Below are positions 48,557 through 59,511 of a stretch of 64,000 nucleotides of DNA, in pieces. The notes under the pieces were generated by a model. It did not search any database. It was not told where the DNA came from and saw nothing but the letters and a program-made list of their open reading frames with translations. A program made the translations under genes and the position numbers. Each line of letters opens with the position of its first letter. Position 1 is the stretch's first letter. Where the stretch lies: NCBI GenBank assembly GCA_014529385.2, contig CM043946.1, positions 17,622,077-17,686,076 of the forward strand. Reading direction: 5' to 3'. The DNA is from Adiantum capillus-veneris. Taxonomy: Eukaryota > Streptophyta > Polypodiopsida > Polypodiales > Pteridaceae.

Positions 48557-49700
48557 GGATCGTCTCATGGAATGTGCAGGGACTTGGCAGGCTGAGTTTT
48601 AGTGTCAGCGGGGCCGACTGCGTCAGGAGCTTCAGCACTGCCTTGTCGAAGGAGAGATTGATCTCCTTATGCTTCAGGAGCACCATCTGTGTGAGAGCCC
48701 CATTAGATGTTGTGGTCAGCTCTTGCGTGGACGATATGATACTTTTTGGTCAACTGTTTTTGGACCTGGAGGCATCCAGGGTGGGGTATGTATGACTGTT
48801 GCGGACTCTTTGCAGCAGGCCATTGTGGGCACAGGGAGTAGGGCTCAGTGGATTACTATGCAAGTTCAGGGCTGCCTTGCGGGCTTCCTGAACATCTATG
48901 CGCCCAATGTGGTGAGTGCTCGAGGGGAGTTTTGGTTATAGATAGTTGAGTCTCTGCCGCATGCAGAACACTGGTGCATGGGGAGGACTTCAACATGTTG
49001 GAGGACCCTTCTGACAGGATTGGTGGTAGACATGCTATTGTGCATGGAGTTGAGCTGGCAGCTTGGGAGAGTTTTTGTATGACTTTGAGGGTCTCGAATG
49101 TTTGGCAGCACTCTAGTCTTGTGAGGCCCCCAAACAGCCTTGCCTTCTCTTGTTCGCGGACTGTAGAGTGGGAGGAGTGAATCTATCACGGATAGATCGC
49201 TTCTACACTAATGACCACTTCAGTGACATGGGAGGGAAAATTGGCATTCTGGCAGGGACTTCCTTCTCAGACCATGCACCAGTGACCCTCACAGTGGTAG
49301 ACAGGCAGAGGAGTGGGAGCACGATGCTTCGCATCCCAAAGAGGGTCTTGCTGGACTCTGCACTTAGAGAGCGAGTAGAGGCTCTCTGGATAGAGAGCTT
49401 GGACAGGCAGGATTCTTCCACTGATAGAGTGGCCTCGGGACTTGCTTAGATTAGTTGTTTCTTTCTCTAGGAGTCTTTGGCTCGCCGGGCTACAGCGAGA
49501 GAGGAGGAGCAGCGTCTCAAATGGGGCATTGCTTCACAGAGGATGCACGAGCAGCATCCAGGAAGTCCTTGGCTGGAGGAGCAGCTACAGCAGGCTCGAC
49601 AGGATCTTGCTAGCACTGACGAGAGGTGACATGAGTTTGCGTTCCACCGACAGGCATCTCAGTGGGCACAGGTGGGCGACAAAGTGAATGATGCTTTCTT
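48553..49700 (+). pseudogene. LINE ORF2, endonuclease domain
   Basis: Starts at ATG 48553 with Met-Arg-Ile-Val-Ser-Trp-Asn-Val-Gln-Gly-Leu-Gly, the normal opening of plant L1 endonucleases. Next are Leu-Gln-Glu-His-His (catalytic Glu, about 48670), Asn-Ile-Tyr-Ala-Pro-Asn (about 48890), Gly-Glu-Asp-Phe-Asn (normally Gly-Gly-Asp-Phe-Asn, about 48979), Arg-Ile-Asp-Arg-Phe-Tyr (about 49190) and Ser-Asp-His-Ala-Pro-Val (catalytic His, about 49268). An early frame change (about 48600-48660) and two others break it, plus a TAG at about 48939. Confidence 0.88.
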
Positions 49701-51000
49701 TGAGGCAGTGGGACCTCGGCATTCGCATGCCAAGATCAGTCAGTTGAGGAGGCCCAACAGGTCAGTTGCTTCTCAGCCCGAGGATATGCGTGCAGTTGCT
49801 ACTGACTTTTACCATGAGTTATTGTCTGCAGAGCCTTAGTCAGAGCCTCAGGATGCATGCACGGAGCAGGTCTGGGCACAGATGCCTTGTCTTGTGACTG
49901 AGGAGATGCGTCAGAGGCTTGAGCTACCACTTTAACTTGAGGAGCTGCACACGGCTCTTAGGGCCCTCCCCCGTGGTAGCTGTCCAGGTGACGATGGGCT
50001 GACTCCCAATTTTTTCTTGGAGTAGTGAGACCTCCTTGGCCCAGATCTCTGTAGTGCTTTTCAGTACATTTTGCACATAGGATTGATGCCTGACAGCATG
50101 AGTGAGGGCTTGATCTACCTCATTCCCAAGGAGGGTGGCTCCTTGGATGAGATTCGACAGTGGCGCCCCATCACCATCCTCAACTCAGCCTACAAAATTC
50201 TTGCCAAGGCTCTGAGTTTGAGGATTCAGCCACTTCTAGAGAGCCTTATACATGGGACTCAGACAGGTTTTGTCAAGGAACGCAGTATCGTTGACAACAT
50301 CTTTACTTTTTGGGAGGCTTCTATCCTAGCACGGCTCCGTGGTGAGGACCTAGTGATTCTTCTTCTCAATTTTGAGAAGGCATATGACAGAGTTGACTGG
50401 GACTTTCTAGAGGGCACTCTACGCAGGATGGGCTTCTCAGATGCTTGGATCAGAGGGGTGTCAGCTTTGTACAGACAGGCTCACAATCAGGCATTTTTGG
50501 CAGGAGGTAGAGGTGATTGCTTCATGCTCACACGTTCGGTCATACAGGGCTATCCTCTTTCCCCCTTCCTCTTTTTGTTCTATGCGGAGGCGATGAGCAA
50601 GTTTTTGGTGTCGTAGCAGGTTGGTCTACGGGGCTTAGCACTCCCTATTTGGGGAGATGATCTACTGGACGCTGAGTTTTCTGACGACTCAGCCTTGTAC
50701 TTAGATGGCCAAGAGGCCAACCTTCACAGGTGTGAGCAGGCTCTGGAGACCTTCTGTTGTGCCTCGGGCACACTAATCAACTGGAGAAAGATAGTGGCTT
50801 TCTCAGTTGGTAGTGCTCCTATGCCCGATTGGATGCCAGGAGAGGGTTTTAGGTGGATTCCCCCAGGGACTGTAGTTCGGTACTTGGGCTGTCAGGTTGG
50901 TTTGGACTTGTCTCCTGAGCAGCAGATTGCTCCCCTCCTCCTGTCTATCGGAGGAAGCTGTTACATTGGAGCTCAGCACGACTTTCTTTGGCTGGCAGAG
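49701..51000 (+). pseudogene. LINE ORF2, reverse transcriptase domain
   Basis: Ile-Tyr-Leu-Ile-Pro-Lys-Glu-Gly (about 50118), Trp-Arg-Pro-Ile-Thr-Ile-Leu-Asn (about 50161), Gln-Thr-Gly-Phe-Val-Lys-Glu-Arg (about 50260), Phe-Glu-Lys-Ala-Tyr-Asp-Arg-Val-Asp-Trp (catalytic Asp, about 50370), and Gln-Gly-Tyr-Pro-Leu-Ser-Pro-Phe (about 50545). Phe-Ser-Asp-Asp-Ser is in place of the usual Ala-Asp-Asp box (about 50679). The main open part is 50071-50616; a TAG at 50614-50616 closes it and the domain continues in the same frame. Several earlier stops lie between 49440 and 50030. Confidence 0.9.
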
Positions 51001-52800
51001 TAGTAGTGGCCAACTAGGTGTTGTTGGCGACCATGTGGTACATCACTTCTTGCTGGATTTTCTTGAGTTCTTGTATCAACCAGGTAGAGAGGCTGATCAA
51101 GAACTTCCTTTGGTCAGGACGTGACACTCAGATAGCCTGATCCAAAATGGCTTGGCAAGTCATCACTCTTCCAAAAGCAGAGCCCTTCTTGGGAAGTTCA
51201 TAGTCAAAGGACTTCTTCCAGGTGAGGAGCCCTGGAAGGAGTTCTTTCTACAGGGGATTCGTGCTAGGGTGCCTCAGCCTGGAGGCCCCTGGCGACCTTC
51301 GACCAGATGGATCTTCACAGAGATGCGCAGAGTTGGTTTGAGCAAGAGACTGGAGGACCGTTTCGCTGTGAGTTTGCTTTGATCTTGAGAGCTCTTGCGG
51401 CGAGGCCTGGAGCAGAGATAGCCTACTTGCACAGAGGAGCGCCTACAGCAGCCCCTTGTCTGGAACCCCATGGTTACACTCAGAGTGGCCACTTGGTTGG
51501 TAGTCAGCCTCATGTTTTTTGGGGTCCCAAGGCAGCGGGTCTAGCGCGCTCTTTAGGTGACTGGTTAGAGTTCACAGGCTTGTCAAAGGAGGTGCAGGGT
51601 TTCCAGCTACCTACAGGGCATGAGAGGGGTGCAAAGCATGTGCCGGGACATCTCAGAGGCAGTTCTAGCTGAGTGGCTCACGCCTCTTGAGCCAGTAGCA
51701 CCCAGGTGGATGGGAGCCTTCACACGACTGGAGGTTCTCGTCTCAGCTAGGGCCTGCTCAGAGACTGTTCCATCCCTTTTCTTTGAGCTTCAGGGTGGGG
51801 GACGTTTACAACGAGTTGCAGTAAAGGCCCTGACAGGTGGCATAGTGCTGTTTTCAGAGGATCCGAGTAGTGGGCATCTTTGGGAGGACTTGTGTCATCG
51901 ATCCTGACCCAACAGCTCTTGAGACTGGACACTAGAGGCTGTGGGCTTCGGAGTGTTGTCCACTGGCATGAGTACAGTGGGATCCTGGTGAGTGGCTCTG
52001 GAGGGACCCTTTCTCTTCTGCAGACCACCCAGGTGTCCCATTCTTTCAGTACACTATTCGATTGGGACGTCATATACTAGCAGCACAGAGAGAGGTCCGC
52101 CCCGTTGCAGTACCTCATTGGCAGGAGGAGGGTCTCACAGCTGAGTTCTTGGCAGCCTTCTAGGAGAGGTTATGGGACTCCAGACAAACGAGATGAGTCA
52201 CCTTGTTTCAGTGGCTGGTCGCACACAGAGCTATAGCAGTTAGGAGCTGGCTAGTGCATAGTGGTCTCTCGGCTGCATGTGCAGCTTGTGACCATCTTGT
52301 GGAAAGTCAGTGTCACTGTCTTTGGGACTGTCCTTCGGCATAGCATGTGTGGCTTCGAGTTCTGTCCACGGATCTCTCCATAGCTTGACAATACACTTGG
52401 GGAGCAGCATCTTGGTCCACCGTCACGGGCCCGGCACTTTAGTTTGAGCTATCTTCCATCAGGAGGATGATAGTGATGCAGGAGGGGCGACCTACACTCC
52501 AGCCTGCCACCACAGGAGTGGTGCAGTGAGAGAGAGGAGTGTTGGGAGCTCATTAGTGGCCTGACACTCTGGTTCATCTGGTGGGCCCGTTGCTTTCGCA
52601 TCTTTGAGGCTCGCCCTGTGCCACCAGCAGAGACTGTTCGCGATTTTTGGCTAGAGCTGATCCACACTCTCAGAGGATAGCTCGAGGGACTACATGGCAG
52701 CTTCGACCCATGCGGGAGCGCAGAGAGGCTTTTCTACACCATGGTCTAGGGTGTACTTCGATGGCACTACCGACCACCTGTGTGGCTTTTCCCTCCCCCC
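51001..52800 (+). pseudogene. LINE ORF2, C-terminal region with zinc-binding motif
   Basis: After the RT, Leu-Ile-Lys-Asn-Phe-Leu-Trp-Ser-Gly (about 51090-51116) marks the usual post-RT segment. Near 52280-52345 the pattern Cys-x-x-Cys-x(5)-Glu-Ser-x-x-His-x(4)-Cys matches the zf-RVT zinc-binding motif of plant L1 ORF2. It is followed by Trp-Phe-Ile-Trp-Trp-Ala-Arg near 52570. The whole stretch is broken by many stops and frame changes, more densely than the RT. Confidence 0.75.
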
Positions 52801-52949
52801 ATTTCTTGATTTAGCCCCATTGTACATATGCTGGTTTTTTCATTGGGAGAGTCTCCCACCATGGTTGTTGTAGCCCTTGAAGAGGTGGTTGTAGCCCTAT
52901 GGGCAGTTTCAGTAACTAATAGAAGGATCTTTTTCTTGGAAAAAAAAAT
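52801..52949 (+). other. LINE 3' UTR and poly-A
   Basis: Short noncoding tail ending in nine A (52940-52948), directly before the second copy of the target duplication. Confidence 0.85.
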
Positions 52950-52960
52950 ATGTTGTCCTT
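52950..52960. repeat. LINE target-site duplication, right copy
   Basis: ATGTTGTCCTT, identical to 45152-45162. Confidence 0.88.
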
Positions 52961-54422
52961 GATACCATGTAATATGGTGTGCTTTTATCTTTAGAATAGT
53001 ATCTAAAAGATCACACACATACTCACGATTTTAAACTCAAGAGTTATAATGCTTTAGTTGAAAGCTTTAGTTGAGAGCTGGCTCTTTTGCTACAATGTTT
53101 ATATGCTAACATTTATCACCAAAAATTCACAAATAATCATTTGCCAAAAGTACTTGCCAATCACCATTTGAAAACTTTGAAGAGTTTTCACATTTCATCA
53201 TAACATTAAAGGTAACTTAAGTGCCACATTGTCTAACAAATATCTACGAGTTTTAAGCACAATCTTCTCTCTCATCATTCATATGACACAAAACCTTGTG
53301 TGAGAAAATAAAAAATTCCTCTTGGAGTATATATGGATCTTATAGCACTTCGTTAGTTAAGGTGCATCATGTGTGTCAACTATAGTAGTAGTATTTGCAT
53401 CTGTCATGCTAGGTGCATATTGAGAGATGCTATTGAAATAATTTGAATCTTTGTGCATCGTAAGAAAGTATAGTTTACATAGCTTTGCTTGCCCACAATG
53501 CAAGCAACAAAAAATTTGGATGCATAATAAAAAATATGTGTACCCTTATTCACGGGAAGCAAATATCTTTCCAACTTCCTTCTTTAAAAGGCAAGCAAGT
53601 ATGATTGCTTGAATTGTCTCATTGATTACATAGCTTTGCTTGGCCACAATGCAAGCAACAAAAAATTTGGATGCATAATAAAAAATATGTGTACCTTATT
53701 CTTATTCACCGGAAGCAAATATCTTTCCAACAATTCTTCCTTCTTTAAAAGGCAAGCAAGTAGGATTGCTTGAATTGTCTCATTGATTTTTAATATTCAT
53801 GCACAAAGAAATTTCAATCCTTTGAAAGCAATTCCTTGATGAGATGTTCAAGTTGGTGCTTATAGTTCTCTTCTTTGGGATTCCAGCCCATGATCTGGCG
53901 GCGCAGGGGCTATCACAATCCCTTCGTGTTTATGTTGCTACTCTTCCCTTTTGATTTGTTAGGAAACAACTTTCCAAGAGAAAGTGAATGCTCTTTTTGG
54001 GAAGAGATTCATGACACACATCATTTGAATTTCTTTCCCTACTTCATAATAGCTCTTAAGAATCTCAACAAGATATCTTTTTTCTCCTTGAGAGAAATCG
54101 ATATGCATTCCTTGAGCTACTCATGCTATTCAAGATTACAAATCTAAAATGAGAGCTCTTCGACTATGAGTAAAAAAAGTAGAACATTCGTTTTTCAAGC
54201 ACAACTTACAACAATTTGTTGTAGACTTTTTCTTAATGTCCTTCTTGCAATTGCTACGATTCATTGAAATATGTAGATCTTTTTTTTGTATGATCATAAA
54301 TTTGGTCTTTCTTATCTCAAACCATCTCTTTATTAAAAAAGAGAGAAACCTTTGACATTCTTGAATTGAGATGATGGAGTCTCTTAGATTGGGCCACTCC
54401 ATTGAAGAAGAGGCTAGCCTAA
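52961..54422 (-). other. AT-rich stretch, possible LTR-element interior
   Basis: No domain is recognised. A 112-codon minus-strand frame at 54136-54474 opens just inside the primer-binding-like site and could be a gag-like leader, but shows no motif. Confidence 0.35.
53476..53786. repeat. Tandem duplication, about 155-bp unit
   Basis: Two adjacent copies run from TACATAGCTTTGCTTG to GAATTGTCTCATTGATT. They differ at a handful of positions plus two small insertions. Confidence 0.9.
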
Positions 54423-54434
54423 GCTTTGATACCA
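54423..54434 (-). promoter_or_regulatory. Primer-binding-like site of an LTR-element remnant
   Basis: On the minus strand TGGTATCAAAGC, one base from the plant initiator-Met site TGGTATCAGAGC. It is preceded by ...CTACA, a proper LTR end. It implies a 5' LTR reaching right from 54436; its far end and partner were not found. Confidence 0.6.
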
Positions 54435-54435
54435 A

Positions 54436-54562
54436 TGTAGCAATATTTGGGAGGAACGGACTCATCAATTGCATAATTGAATAAGAGATTCATATAGCAT
54501 CAAGTTTAAAATATAAGTAAACTTAAACATGGAGACAAACACATAAGCACAAGTAGAAACTT

Positions 54563-54595
<33 letters not shown>

Positions 54596-55819
54596 ATTGT
54601 GTTGAGGATCGGAATGGCCGATCCCCACCCCATTAGGATTTTTGTGTTATGGAATCTTAAAATGAAGCTAAATATGGTCATAATATATTATCTTATCAAG
54701 AAAAGTGGAATTTTCATTGTGCCAGCATAATGACCTTCTCTAATCTACCCAACAATTTTCGCCTTTTCAAATACAAAATGTAGACTCATTGAGTCATCTC
54801 GTTGAAGAACCATCATTTTCTTCCTTCTTCATCATCTCTCCTTCCTCATGTAGAAGCATCATAAAAGCATACAAAGCTCTTAGAAACATGTGCATGCTTC
54901 TCTTTGGAAGAGTTTTACTTAAATGGGTCCATGCCTAGCTCACACATGGCTCGTAACCTTTTCATCGTCTTCTACCTGTGAGAATAATTGGTGAGCAAAG
55001 ATGCTGCTCTAGAAAATAGTCAACATTATTAAAGAATAAAACTATTGTCATACACATGTAAAGCTCAAAGAGATCTTTCTTTTGAGTTCTAGGTTGCACA
55101 GTTATTTTGACAAGTAGAGCTGAAGTTATGGCTGCTCTTGTGAAGGGTTGTTCAGCATGTGGGACAACCCTGATCTAGAGAGTTCTGTACATGCAAAAAC
55201 ATCCTTGCTCCCCTTTCATATTTCTAAAAACCAAACTTAGTTTACATGCTATAATTAGCTAAAAAATATGCGAAGTGTTTAACTTTAAAAATCAAGTACT
55301 TAGCCTTCAAAAATTTCACATCAATGATAAATTCTTGACCACAAAGTTGTCCTCTTTAAGAAAATGTTAAAAAGCACATTTGCTTTTTGAAAAGCACTTT
55401 TTCTTTTTGGAAAACATTTTTACTTTTACAAGAAAAATGACTTTTAAAGTACGTTCTAGTTATAATTCTCATACAAAGCATTCATAAATCATAAAAAGCA
55501 TGATCGATCATGAGCGGTGTAGAAATCTCATCCTGGTGTCTATTTGTTGGTTTAAGCAACGCCAACTAGCACTAAAGATTTACTGGTTTAAGTAGATTTA
55601 TCGGCTTAGGCAGCACACCCTCAATGCAAATTTATCGGTTTACACAAAGGCATTGGTATTGTATTGATAGATCTTGGTTATTGGAGAGGGTGATTGTGGC
55701 CAATGATATCTTGTTACATCAAGATATGACATACATTGCCTATCCTAGGGGTAAGGTATCAAAATTTGTTTGTGGCTCTAGATGCTCATAGATAAGCTCT
55801 ACTATTATCTTTATTTATA

Positions 55820-55824
<5 letters not shown>
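54436..55824 (-). mobile_element. Possible LTR remnant right of the primer site
   Basis: Noncoding and AT-rich. It holds (GA)n at about 54563-54592. At about 55545-55660 there are several imperfect copies of a TTATCGGTTTAAGCAG-like phrase. Assignment rests only on the adjacent primer-binding-like site. Confidence 0.35.

Positions 55825-55899
<75 letters not shown>
55825..55899. repeat. (CT)n microsatellite
   Basis: About 37 units. Confidence 0.97.
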
Positions 55900-55901
<2 letters not shown>

Positions 55902-56073
55902 TGTTGTAACACTTTTGAAATTTATAAGTAGGCTCACATTATCTCATTGAGGGATCCTTCTACGGGGGAGTAACCTTTGCCCTAGTGCTCGTGCCCTTCC
56001 TCTCTTTTTTGCTCTACCTCTCATCTATTCTCTCTCATGGCATGTGTAGCACTCCACGAAGTGAAGGTGCACA

Positions 56074-56200
<127 letters not shown>

Positions 56201-56589
56201 ATAAGCCGTTTTCTGTGTGAAGCCCTAAGCTCGTCTCCCCCTGGGCGAGTGTGGCCTTGTGGGGGGTGTCAAGCAATGAGCCTTTCCCAAGCCCAAAACT
56301 TGTTGCCTTGCCCTTGCATGAGCTGCTTGCCAGTGTTGCTTAAGGTGCCTCATGCTCCTAGCATGTAGTTTGCAGACTCCCAACTTCCTCTCGCTTACGA
56401 AAAGATACCTCACATTAGGTTATTGAACTTTTTCACCTTAAGCCTTTGATCTCACCACTCTGTCAAATAGTTGGACAGTTTAAAGTTACACGGGTATCAC
56501 AACCTTTGAGAAGGTGTTACCAGCCTCATATGTGGCACCGATATCCTCCTTTGGCATTCCCACTTCACACAAGAGCTTTCTAGCACTGG

Positions 56590-56872
56590 CAACGACACCA
56601 AGGACCCCACCACCTGCCAAGAAGCCAGGATCACAACCCTTGAGGCTCAGATCTAGGAACTCATTGACGAGAATGAAAGATTCAAACAACGTATACGCAA
56701 GCTTCAAGACGTGAAGGAAGTAGAGAGCCAAGCTCTACTTTCCAAAGCACATGAAGTAGAAGCTTCTCTCACTAAGATTGTCATGGCATCTCAGAAGGAA
56801 TCCCATGAAGCAACACATAAGAAGATTGATAGCAAGATACAGGCGGTCTTACAAGAATTTCGGCTACAAGAA
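56590..56872 (+). pseudogene. Coiled-coil coding fragment cut by C2
   Basis: The plus-strand reading (frame of Glu-Ala-Arg-Ile-Thr-Thr-Leu-Glu-Ala-Gln-Ile near 56625) gives about 85 residues. They have heptad-like hydrophobic spacing and many Lys/Glu, ending at the C2 LTR boundary. It looks like the N-terminal coiled coil of a retrotransposon gag or another coiled-coil protein. No further domain is left. Origin uncertain. Confidence 0.4.
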
Positions 56873-58460
56873 TTGTAACATTTTAATGGCCTAAAATCTT
56901 ATTTGTAGCGGAAATTAGCATGAACATAGTGGGCATTTCATTAGAATAGATTCCTAATGAGAATTACAAGAGTGCTTGGGTGGAGAGAGCAACAAAAAGC
57001 ATAACACCTAGTTAGATAGCATCGACAATACTTTCAAAAGAGAGAGCAATTAAGCTATTGACAACAGTTGAGGACCGGATTTGCATGGAGCCGGTCCCCC
57101 CTCCAAAAGGCTTTGTATTATGGTTTCTCCCATCAAGAGAGACATTGTACAATACAATTCTTTGTGTTCCTTCAAGACTAGCTAGTGCAATGAAGATGGA
57201 AGCTTCATACACCAAGCAAAACACTTAATCAAACACAACTTGAATTATCCCGGTCTCAGACCCAAGACCTCACACACCTTCGAAGATGGTGAGAGCTAGC
57301 AGGGTATGAGAGTAGATTGAGAGGAAAAAGAAGTATCTTACGAGAAAGAAGTACATCTCCTCACATAATCACTCATATTAGCATAGCTTAGCTTAGTAAT
57401 TAGCTTGGTAGAGAAGATGAGCATGCATTGGAGCTTGGCTCTTGGTTGGATTTGCATCCACATGCCAAGAGAGTGTTGATGTAGGCTTCTATCTCACAAG
57501 CTTGGAGTAGGTGATGAGTTCTCCATTAAAGCTTGGGAGGAGATAGAGTATTTTCCCTTCACACATGGTCAAGTGTGAGAGTGTGTGTGTCAATGCCAAG
57601 CAAAAATCAGCCCCCCCTCTCTCTTGGGCGAGCCCTAGCTGCTAAGTTAGTCTGGCTTTTGCCTCATTGGACCTCTCCAGGTCAAGCCAATAGGGATTAA
57701 GCAGCATAAGTGATAGCCTTCTGACATGTGTCCCCCTTTGCCCTTTTGTGAGAGCTTTAGATAATTAAATAATTAAACTAAACTCTCATTGGACCCCTTT
57801 GCCTCCTGGCCAATAGGAATCAGGCAAGCCATGGGGCTCCTGAATGCTCATTGGACCCCTTGGGAGACTTCCCAATAGTCTTCTAGGACACTTAATTCTT
57901 ATTGGTTTCTTTTATTAAATGTTTTTAATTAATTAAACTAGATTTACTCTAGCCTATTTCTCATTGGTCCACTTCAAGGGTCTTCCAATAGGAATTGGGC
58001 ACACCTTGTGGGCATCTGGCCTAGGGAGCTGACATGTGTCCCTCATTCCCTTTGTGTAAAGGGAGCCTGTGTGTGTGTGTGTGGCTTTTTCTCTCTCATC
58101 CCTAGCTTTGGGCTCGCCCCCTCCCATGTAGGGATGTAGAAAGACTTTTGGGCACACACTAAGCATCCAATTTTCCCTAAGGTTGACCTTTGGACACAAC
58201 CTTTGAATTTTGGAACCTTAGCATTTTGGAAGTCTTAATGGGCTGAACCTTAGGGTCTTTTTAGCCCATTGTTTCACATGGCTCTTTTGCAGATGGCCCC
58301 CCTTTGGATCCCTATTTTCCCTCCTTTGGATCCCTACTGTGGCCGGTCTGCTAACTTAACCAATATTCTAGCTTTTTTCTCCTTGGCACTTCCCCACATT
58401 AAATGATCAGTTTAATATGAGAAAATCATTTAGGAGAATTAGATATTGATTATTATGACA
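56873..58460 (-). repeat. C2 3' LTR
   Basis: The ends were fixed by comparison with C1. It shares the AGGACCGGAT...GGAGCCGGTCC block (about 57072-57100) and the terminal GATCATTTAATGTGG-like region with C1. A (GT)n-type short tract lies at about 58069-58083. Confidence 0.85.
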
Positions 58461-58806
58461 TTACCTCTCTCTTGAAATCATAGTCGTCCTCGACTATGGT
58501 GTAGAGAAGATAAAGCATATGCATGAGTCCTTTTCTTAGCGGGTAGAGGATCCCTATGTTACCCTACGACATCATTCCATAATGGATGACTAGTCCATTT
58601 GGCGCTTGAGAGCCTAAGGCTGCCGCAAGCATGTCTGCACATTAGTCCTATCAGTCTTCCATAGTAGAGTGACAAGCTCTACTTGGTGTTTGGGAGACGT
58701 CGTCTCCACAAACTTGATCTAAGCATGCATACTACTTCATTTTTGTGCACAAATCAGAAAAAGAGAGTCTTATAAGACAAAAATTTTTGTTCATTTTTAA
58801 CATTTT
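58461..58806 (-). other. C2 3' untranslated region
   Basis: Between the chromodomain stop and the 3' LTR. The purine-rich AAGAGAGAGG (minus strand, about 58464-58476) directly before the LTR is the likely polypurine tract. C1 has a related stretch at about 41370-41590. Confidence 0.7.
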
Positions 58807-59262
58807 CTACATTTGCTTACTCTTGGGAAGCATTGTAAGCATTGACAAGGTTAGGTTATCCTTTAATTGTATGCCTTGCATCCATCTAGCATCTTCAGAA
58901 GGATAATTCTTAAACTTAATAAGATATCGTCTGATAGTCTTACCGCCTCTTAATACCTTGTCTTCATGTCGGAGAATGGACTCGGGCTGCAGCACCTCCT
59001 CGTGGTCCTCGATCTCCGGTGGGTCTTCAATAGTTGGTTCTTGAGGTGGCTCTCCTTTGTAAGTCTTTAAGAGGCTCACATGAAAAGCATTGTGTATGAG
59101 CCAATGATTGGGCAACTTAAGTTGATAGGCCATCTCATTGATTGGCCTAAGAATCTGGAAGGGACCATAGTACCTTTTTGCTAGTTTAGCATAGTACTTT
59201 TGGTGGCCCGTAGGATTCTTGCCCGTCGTGTGCCTTAATCGAGCCTTGGGAAACTTTAACAA
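58807..59262 (-). pseudogene. C2 integrase C-terminal region and chromodomain
   Basis: Lys-Arg-Tyr-Tyr-Gly-Pro-Phe-Gln-Ile, then Tyr-Gln-Leu-Lys-Leu-Pro-x-His-Trp-x-Ile-His-Asn-x-Phe-His-Val-Ser-Leu-Leu. A C-terminal chromodomain-like module follows, with Ile-Leu-Arg-His-Glu-Asp, Tyr-Leu-Ile-Lys-Phe-Lys-Asn-Tyr-Pro and Ala-Arg-Trp (about 58880-59000). Chromodomains of this type are known to steer insertion toward particular chromatin. The third aromatic position reads Trp and the first is not clearly conserved, so histone binding is uncertain. Confidence 0.82.
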
Positions 59263-59511
59263 GACCCAATCGTTTTCTTAAAGGCTTGGGTCTTCTGTGC
59301 TTGTCAGCAGCAGCCTTTTGCCTTTGCTGTGAGATAGAGATAGCATCCTTAATCTTTTGGAAAGATTCTTGTAGGTCTCGGCTATACTCATCTGCAGCGA
59401 AGATCTTCCCATGTACCTTAAGTAGCAAGGGACTTTTTGATCTTCCCTCAATTACCTCGAAAGGTGGTTTTCCTGTAGAAGTATGTACAGTGTTATTGTA
59501 AGCATACTCTA

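Larger units (their letters stand above)
45163..52949 (+). mobile_element. Full-length L1-type LINE
   Basis: This 7.8-kb non-LTR element is defined by an 11-bp target duplication (45152-45162 and 52950-52960) and a short poly-A at 52940-52948. The order is a poly-C-rich leader, a duplicated ORF1 region, the rest of ORF1, ORF2 with apurinic endonuclease, reverse transcriptase and a C-terminal zinc-binding region, a short 3' UTR, and poly-A. It is much GC-richer than its surroundings. Several stops and frame changes show that this copy is inactive, yet its target duplication is exact, so it is not very old. Confidence 0.93.
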
